From contig CBDBJK010000012.1 in NCBI GenBank assembly GCA_965206395.1, positions 1-15,226 on the forward strand: a DNA stretch of 15,226 nt, given 5' to 3'. A program made the position numbers and the translations under genes. Shown here piece after piece: positions 10,803 through 15,226 of the stretch. This DNA is from CBDBJK01 sp965206395. Its GTDB lineage: Bacteria > Chloroflexota > Dehalococcoidia > Lucifugimonadales > CATOSD01. The notes under the pieces are model-generated. The model was not told where the DNA came from. It did no database searches and worked only from the letters and a program-made list of their open reading frames with translations. How positions within the stretch are numbered: the first letter of the stretch is position 1; the number at the start of each line of letters is the position of its first letter.

Positions 10803-10971
10803 ATCAACCTCATATCAGTATTTAATGAACTATTGTTTGGTGATATTATTATATGAAAGCTCTCGCGTCAAGGGGCTTGGGCGCAAGGTGTTGCAGGAGG
10901 TTGCGTGGGTACAATCCGGCTTGACTTGCTTATTGGGCGATGATGTAATTGACTTCAGGAAAGAGGGTAAA
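10803..10971. promoter_or_regulatory. Divergent regulator / CDF promoter region
   Basis: This 169-base intergenic region is AT-rich in its left half. For the repressor, TTGACG (10871-10866, minus) is spaced 17 bases from TAATAT (10848-10843). Half-sites ATATCA (10812-10817) and TGATAT (10841-10846) match those of the operator at 10326-10347, and the TGATAT overlaps the -10, which fits autorepression. A TCATAT (10810-10815) / ATATGA (10851-10856) pair flanks them. For the plus strand only a weak -10 (TATTAT, 10845-10850) is visible. Confidence 0.5.
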
Positions 10972-11937
10972 TTGACCGCAGACGAGACGATTCGACATAA
11001 CGGTGGCAGTCACTCGCACGATTTCCGAGCCGCTAGCCGGAAGAGCCTGTGGATTACGCTGGCACTTACTACCGCCTATGCGCTGGCAGAGGTCGTCGGT
11101 GGCCTGTTTGCAAACAGCCTGTCTCTTCTTGCCGACGCGGGCCACATGGTCACGGACGCCCTCGCCATCGGCCTAGCTCTGCTAGCCATGTGGGTTGCGT
11201 CCCGACCCCCATCGATGCGCCGCACGTTTGGCCACCATCGAACAGAGATTCTCGCGGCCCTTCTCAACGCCCTGAGCCTGTGGCTCATCGCCGGTTGGAT
11301 ATTCTTCGAAGCCTACCGGCGATTTCAGGAGACGCCCGAAGTCAGGGGAGCACTGATGTTGAGCATTGGCTTCGTGGGACTCCTGGTCAACATTGCTGCT
11401 GCGCTCGTGCTCAAGAGGTCGGCGGACGAGAGTCTGAATGTCGAGGGGGCGTTCCTGCACGTCTGGGGCGACCTTTTAGGCTCCATCGGCGTAGTCGGAG
11501 CCGGGTTGCTCATCATCTTCTTTGGCTGGTCTATTGCAGACCCTATTTTCGGGGTCATCATCGGCCTGCTCGTCCTCTTTAGTTCCAGCAGGCTAATCTG
11601 GAAAGTGATGCACGTGTTGATGGAGGGAACTCCGTCGCGGATCGATATTCACCATCTGTGCGAGCGCATCGAGCAGGTGGAGGGCGTAACCGGCGTGCAC
11701 GACATTCATGCGTGGACTATCACGACGGGCTACGACGTTTTCAGCGCCCACGTGACCGCCGAAAGCGATGCTATAGACCATTCTGGCAGCTTGCTTCAGA
11801 ATCTGAGGAGCATCGCATCCGAGGAGTTTGGCATCACACACGTGACGATTCAACTGGAAGAGTCACCCCTAAGCTGCACGGAAGGCCACCACACCTTTCA
11901 CGGCGAGGAAGAGGCGATGCAGGTTGGAAACCAATAG
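10972..11937 (+). CDS. Cation diffusion facilitator family transporter (CzcD/ZitB-like)
   Basis: Proton-coupled exporter of Zn(II)-type divalent cations from the cytoplasm, 321 residues from TTG 10972. It has a short His-containing N-terminus (HNGGSHSH), then six predicted membrane segments and a C-terminal cytoplasmic ferredoxin-like domain from about residue 215. The transport site has HxxxD in TM2 (H58, D62 in DAGHMVTD) and HxxxD in TM5 (H163, D167 in HVWGD), the pattern of Zn/Cd/Co members. FGHHRTEILAALLNA (86-100) is a family signature. TTG is chosen because GAGGG lies 4-5 bases upstream and the reading frame further upstream runs through the divergent promoter; a longer frame is open back to 10747 but overlaps the repressor gene. 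The tail has His and Glu clusters (HHTFHGEEE). It is divergent from the ArsR-type gene and probably controlled by it. Confidence 0.93.
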   Translation: MTADETIRHNGGSHSHDFRAASRKSLWITLALTTAYALAEVVGGLFANSLSLLADAGHMVTDALAIGLALLAMWVASRPPSMRRTFGHHRTEILAALLNALSLWLIAGWIFFEAYRRFQETPEVRGALMLSIGFVGLLVNIAAALVLKRSADESLNVEGAFLHVWGDLLGSIGVVGAGLLIIFFGWSIADPIFGVIIGLLVLFSSSRLIWKVMHVLMEGTPSRIDIHHLCERIEQVEGVTGVHDIHAWTITTGYDVFSAHVTAESDAIDHSGSLLQNLRSIASEEFGITHVTIQLEESPLSCTEGHHTFHGEEEAMQVGNQ

Positions 11938-12066
11938 CCCGACTACTAACGTAATTTTTCATGAGGGTTGCCTTCATCCTTTCGTGGAAGGGGCAAGGAA
12001 TGAAAATCCTGTAACACCTGTGTTTTGCGCGCGAATTTGGAATTTTTTATATATATAGGAAGAAGA

Positions 12067-13017
12067 ATGATGAATCTCAATCCTCGTCGGACAGCTTTGG
12101 CAGTCTTGACGCCCATCGTAGCGCTATTGATTGCGGCTTGCGGCGGCTCGGCGGAACCTACGCCACAACCAACTCAGGAGCCAACGGCGCAGGCCACCAC
12201 AGCCACCACAAGCCCGTCAGCTTCCGAAGCTCCATTGCAGGTGGCCTTTCTGTCAAGCGATATAAGCGTCGGCAGCAATCGCATAGTCTTCGGGCTTGTA
12301 GACAGCGTGTCGGGGCCGCTAAGAAACGCCAGCGACGTTCAGCTTGCCACTTTCTTTCTGACGAGTGCGGGCCAGGAAGGCCCGATTGAGGACGTGAAGG
12401 CTGCATTCCGCCAGTGGCCCGGTGGGATGGGTGGCGTGTACACGAGCCAGGTTAGCTTTGATAGAGCAGGCGACTGGGGGCTTGGCGTTGTGGTGACTGG
12501 AGCCGACGGATCCACGAGAACCGGCTCCGCGAGGATAAGCGTCAAAGAAACCAGCTTTTCGCCTGCCATAGGCTCGCCCGCGCCACGAAGCGCAAGCAAG
12601 ACATCCCGCGACGTTGCCAGCCTTGAGGAGCTTACCTCGGATTTAGAGCCTGACCCTTCGCTCTACGAGACGACTATTATGGAGGCTCTCGATACCGGCA
12701 AGCCGCTGGTCGTGACCTTCGCCACGCCAGCATACTGCGCGAGCGACACCTGTGGTCCGCAGGTAGACGTTATCAAGGATTCCAAGGCCCAACACCAGGG
12801 CGAGGCGAACTACATCCACATCGAAGTCTTCGACAACCCTCAGGAGATACAGGGGAACCTGACCAACGGGCGCATCTCACCCACATTCAGCGAGTGGAAC
12901 CTTCCCACCGACCCCTGGACATTCGTCGTAGACGCAGAGGGGCTGGTGTACGCCAAGTTCGAAGGCTTTGCGACAATCGAGGAGCTTGAGGAGGCTCTGT
13001 CCGGCGTGCTTCAGTAG
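12067..13017 (+). CDS. Lipoprotein with C-terminal thioredoxin-like domain
   Basis: 316 residues from ATG 12067 (ATG 12070 is also possible; AGGA at 12057-12060 fits either). A lipoprotein signal peptide ends in IAAC with C25 as the lipidated residue. A low-complexity Pro/Thr/Gln linker covers about 30-56. Residues 57-165 form a beta-rich, immunoglobulin-like domain without a recognised name, then a Ser-rich linker. From about 190 the protein looks thioredoxin-like: PLVVTFATP precedes a C224-x4-C229 pair (CASDTCGP), and the fold ends with WTFVVDAEGLVYAKFEG. The CxxC active site is replaced by Cx4C, so it may bind metal or act in thiol exchange; the substrate is unknown. It lies 129 bases after the CDF gene on the same strand, so cotranscription is possible but unproven. 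I see no convincing promoter in the gap. It meets the DinB gene tail to tail. Confidence 0.85.
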   Translation: MMNLNPRRTALAVLTPIVALLIAACGGSAEPTPQPTQEPTAQATTATTSPSASEAPLQVAFLSSDISVGSNRIVFGLVDSVSGPLRNASDVQLATFFLTSAGQEGPIEDVKAAFRQWPGGMGGVYTSQVSFDRAGDWGLGVVVTGADGSTRTGSARISVKETSFSPAIGSPAPRSASKTSRDVASLEELTSDLEPDPSLYETTIMEALDTGKPLVVTFATPAYCASDTCGPQVDVIKDSKAQHQGEANYIHIEVFDNPQEIQGNLTNGRISPTFSEWNLPTDPWTFVVDAEGLVYAKFEGFATIEELEEALSGVLQ

Positions 13018-13024
13018 GCGGGCG

Positions 13025-13546
13025 CTATACGAACCAACCCATGCCTGTGTGCATCCCTCTGAGATAGGCAACCTGTCCGCCATGCACCAGGATTTCGTGA
13101 GTCATCAACCTCAGCCACGCTCCCGCAGTCATGGAATCGCCGGATGGTCGCGCGTATTCTTTGTCTAGCTGCTCCTCAGACTCTATGGAATCAATGTACT
13201 CCTTGCATAGAGTCAAGGCAGCCGTCCAATAGCCCCTCACATCTGCGGCAGACGCTTTGAAGGCCGCTACCTGTTCACCTGTATGGCCTACCCCATTGAT
13301 CGTGGGATCGGGTTCCATTCCAAACTTCTCATGCCATCCGTCTGTCACCCAGAGTTGGTTCGAACCCTGAACGCGAGAGGTGATGCCATCCGCGACCCTC
13401 GCGGTGTGCCACATCAGCCAGGCTATGGAGTTAGACTGGTCGTCGGGACGCCTGTTCAGTTCGTCATCGCCAAGGCCATCAATCGCCCTCTCCACCATTC
13501 CCTTATTCTGTTCCACCAGGTCAGACAGCAGTTTAGTGAACTTCAT
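13025..13546 (-). CDS. DinB-family protein
   Basis: 173 residues with the four-helix-bundle character of the DinB / DUF664 superfamily, which includes metal-dependent thiol-transferases such as mycothiol- and bacillithiol-dependent enzymes. Helix-2 motif IAWLMWHTARVADG gives H47. The late motif THEILVHGGQVAYLRG gives H150 and H155, the likely other metal ligands; the spacing HxxxxH differs slightly from the commoner HxxxH. No signal peptide. The start ATG has an AAGGAAGG purine run just upstream. The stop is 7 bases from the lipoprotein stop, with no room for an intervening terminator. The substrate cannot be told from sequence. Confidence 0.85.
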   Translation of the reverse strand: MKFTKLLSDLVEQNKGMVERAIDGLGDDELNRRPDDQSNSIAWLMWHTARVADGITSRVQGSNQLWVTDGWHEKFGMEPDPTINGVGHTGEQVAAFKASAADVRGYWTAALTLCKEYIDSIESEEQLDKEYARPSGDSMTAGAWLRLMTHEILVHGGQVAYLRGMHTGMGWFV

Positions 13547-13624
13547 TGCCTTCCTTCTTCGTAGTCAACCTGTTTTCACGCTGAAATTGACGGTGTCTTT
13601 CAATCAGCGCGTTATGAGCGAACG

Positions 13625-14890
13625 CTATATTGCGCCGGACTCCGCCAGCAACGTGAGCCTCTCCTTGCTCATGCCTAGCTCTCCGCACAGGATTTCTTCG
13701 TTGTGTTCGCCGATGAGTGGGGCGCGGCGAGAGATTCGCCAGGGCGAGCCGTTGTAGATTGCCGCCGGGCCGGGATAGCTAAAGCTCCGCCCTAGCTCAG
13801 GATGCTCAACCTCGGTAAAGAACCCTCGGTCTTGCAGATGCGGATCGCCGATGATGTCGTCTAGAGTTCTTATAGCGCCCCAGGGATAGCCGCGCTCCTG
13901 CCCTCCGCGCCACGTCTCCTCCAGGGGCATGTTGGCGATGAAGTTGGTCACGACATCACTTATATGTTCGTCGCTCTCCTGGAATACGCCCCAGTCCAAA
14001 TACTTATCGTCCAGCAGGTCGTCGGCTAGACCGTAGCCGTTCATCCACTCGGCAAGACTTCGCAGGCGAGCGGGCGTCGGGTTTCCTCCCCTCCCGGTGG
14101 TTTGCACCCAAGCGCCATCCTGAGTTGGGATTTGCGTCTCCACAGACGCGCTGGGAGAGGCATGACGTCCAGTATGCCTCTGGACTACCTGCCCCAAATA
14201 TATGTAGGTGGGAATGGCTCCTTCGGTGGTGAGCGCGCAGGCCTCGTGAATCGAGGCGTCTATGTGCTGGCCCACGCCGCTGATATAACGATAATGCAGC
14301 GCAGCCATTATGGCGATGTAGGCGTAGTGGCTTCCCACATGCCAGGCATTGCCACCGCCCGGAGCTATGGGAGGAGCATCCAGCACATCCTCGGGGTCGT
14401 AACCACAAGAGGCCATCTGTCCTCCGGCGGCCATGTGAAGCAAGTCTGAAGTCCGATAGTCACGCCAAGGCCCGCTCTGTCCGAAGGGCGTCAGGGAGCA
14501 TATGATGAGGCTTGGATTCAGCGACTTCAGGACTTCGTATCCCAGACCCAGAGAAGCCAGGTATCCAGGCGGAAACGTTTCGAGAACCACATCGGCGGTG
14601 GAGGCGAGCCTCTGGAATATGGCCTTGCCCTCTGGCTTCTCGATGTCCAGGGTGATGCCTCGCTTGGAAGTGTTGTAGTGCCAGAAATAGAGGCTGCGCT
14701 CTCGATGAGGAATGTCATCGAGGAACGGGCCGACGGAGCGGGTGTTCTGTCCGCCGGGAGGCTCGATTTTAATCACGTCGGCCCCAAGGTCGGCCATAAG
14801 CTTGCCGCAGAACTGGCCCTTTTCGTCGGCAAGCTCCAACACTCGAAGGCCTGCCAGCGCTCCTGGGGCTGCCGGTGCGTCGCTCGTCAT
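13625..14890 (-). CDS. Class III (CaiB/BaiF-type) CoA-transferase, catalytic Asp apparently missing
   Basis: 421 residues, usual family length. The N-terminal Rossmann-type motif LAGLRVLELADEKGQFCGKL (12-31), then LGADVIKIEPPGG (35-47), NTSKRGITLDIEKPEGK (73-89), SLTPFGQSGPW (132-142) and the C-terminal HPELGRSFSYPG (363-374) and APLIGEHNEEIL (390-401) are all typical. Members move CoA between carboxylic acids through an enzyme-Asp anhydride. In Frc and CaiB this Asp (D169) lies in a D-x-x-x-G context before the xxAAL helix; a gapless hand alignment here places W183 (GGGNAWHVGSHYAY) at that position, with no Asp nearby. GAGGAGG lies 7 bases upstream of the ATG, and the ATG overlaps the previous gene's stop (ATGA), so the two are translationally coupled. 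The substrate is unknown. Confidence 0.93.
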   Translation of the reverse strand: MTSDAPAAPGALAGLRVLELADEKGQFCGKLMADLGADVIKIEPPGGQNTRSVGPFLDDIPHRERSLYFWHYNTSKRGITLDIEKPEGKAIFQRLASTADVVLETFPPGYLASLGLGYEVLKSLNPSLIICSLTPFGQSGPWRDYRTSDLLHMAAGGQMASCGYDPEDVLDAPPIAPGGGNAWHVGSHYAYIAIMAALHYRYISGVGQHIDASIHEACALTTEGAIPTYIYLGQVVQRHTGRHASPSASVETQIPTQDGAWVQTTGRGGNPTPARLRSLAEWMNGYGLADDLLDDKYLDWGVFQESDEHISDVVTNFIANMPLEETWRGGQERGYPWGAIRTLDDIIGDPHLQDRGFFTEVEHPELGRSFSYPGPAAIYNGSPWRISRRAPLIGEHNEEILCGELGMSKERLTLLAESGAI

Positions 14891-15226
14891 CTCAGCGCCT
14901 CCTCTACATATGGGAACTTCGGCATATCGGGGGGCCAGAAAATGCCCTCCTCATAGCCTTCCACAATCTCGTCATGACCAAGTCCGAGCAACCCTCCCAA
15001 GACCTCTGTGTTGTGCTGTCCAATCAGAGGAGCGGGCGTGCGCACCTCAACGTCGGAGTCCGACATTCTGAAAGGCGCGTTTTGTAGCTTGCGAATTCCT
15101 AGCACGGGATGCTCTAGCTCCTTGAACATGCCTCTTGCCTCAAGCTGAGGGTCATGCTCCACTCTATCCTCAGAGCTTTGCACTGGCATGGCGCGCACTC
15201 CCGCCTCTTGACACTTCGCGGTAAGC
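14887..15226 (-). CDS. Class III CoA-transferase, C-terminal part (cut by the right edge)
   Basis: 113 codons are visible and the frame stays open to the window end (LTAKCQEAGVRAMPVQSSED at the edge), so the start and catalytic region lie outside. The segment matches the family's C-terminal lobe: EHDPQLEARGMFKELEHPVLG followed by a beta strand and TPAPLIGQHNTEVLGG. It ends PYVEEALR with a TGA that overlaps the ATG of the next CoA-transferase. The pair look like tandem paralogues that may form a heteromeric enzyme (inference). Confidence 0.9.
   Translation of the reverse strand, partial: LTAKCQEAGVRAMPVQSSEDRVEHDPQLEARGMFKELEHPVLGIRKLQNAPFRMSDSDVEVRTPAPLIGQHNTEVLGGLLGLGHDEIVEGYEEGIFWPPDMPKFPYVEEALR

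Noticed and set aside
10747..10971. 75-residue N-terminal extension of the CDF transporter
   Set aside because: It would overlap the divergent repressor gene and translate the promoter region; TTG 10972 has its own Shine-Dalgarno and gives the usual CDF length.
12013..12024. AACAC-CT-GTGTT palindrome, similar to AACAC-N5-GTGTT at 9573-9587
   Set aside because: Short half-sites with different spacing; two copies in 15 kb could be chance, and no regulator is implied.
12025..12066. TTG start for the lipoprotein
   Set aside because: It would put 14 residues before the signal peptide, and the AGGA before ATG 12067/12070 fits better.

Overview
The window looks like a bacterial chromosome of about 50-55% GC, most likely Chloroflexota (SAR202 / Dehalococcoidia-like). 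The evidence is the style of the rpoB and rpoC products, including a long insertion in the RpoB C-terminal part, and tandem class III CoA-transferases, which are abundant in that group. The assignment is an inference from protein character, not from a search.

Layout, left to right. (1) 1-762, minus: a protein gene of unknown function, interrupted by a one-base frameshift near 241 and running off the left edge. (2) 763-1189: no convincing gene. (3) 1190-1266, minus: tRNA-Val(GAC) with encoded CCA, followed by two strong inverted repeats (1318-1352 and 1364-1404) in the gap before rpoC. (4) 1434-9401, minus: rpoB and rpoC, the beta and beta' subunits of RNA polymerase, with a good promoter candidate at 9545-9574. 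No ribosomal protein genes flank them here. (5) 9682-11937: a compact metal-homeostasis locus. An ArsR/SmtB repressor with a CmtR-like cysteine pattern (minus) is divergent from a cation diffusion facilitator (plus). Downstream of the repressor on the minus strand lie a small nine-cysteine GDCCVxC protein and a MerT-like small membrane protein. (6) 12067-13017, plus: a lipoprotein with a thioredoxin-like C-terminal domain. (7) 13025-13546, minus: a DinB-family protein. (8) 13625-15226, minus: two translationally coupled class III CoA-transferases, the upstream one cut by the right edge.

The most interesting item is the gene at 9682-10020. It has an excellent Shine-Dalgarno and ATG, and its reading frame is interrupted by two consecutive in-frame UGA codons (9951-9946), exactly where MerT-type mercury transporters carry their vicinal Cys-Cys pair in the first membrane helix. 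A strong stem-loop with bacterial-SECIS geometry begins 9 bases after the second UGA. I read this as a candidate selenoprotein in which a Sec-Sec (UU) pair replaces the metal-binding CC. An automatic caller would shorten it to the GTG at 9942 and lose half of helix 1. Its neighbour belongs to a family that I recall being named 'GDCCVxC domain-containing (seleno)protein'.

How the genes may work together: the ArsR/CmtR-like protein probably senses a thiophilic metal and represses both divergent units. TGATAT/ATATCA half-sites recur in both promoters. The CDF pump exports divalent metal, while the GDCCVxC and UU MerT-like proteins handle a soft metal such as Hg(II). The metal identity is an inference. 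No selenocysteine machinery (selA, selB, selC, selD) is in this window, so the reading depends on finding it elsewhere in the genome.
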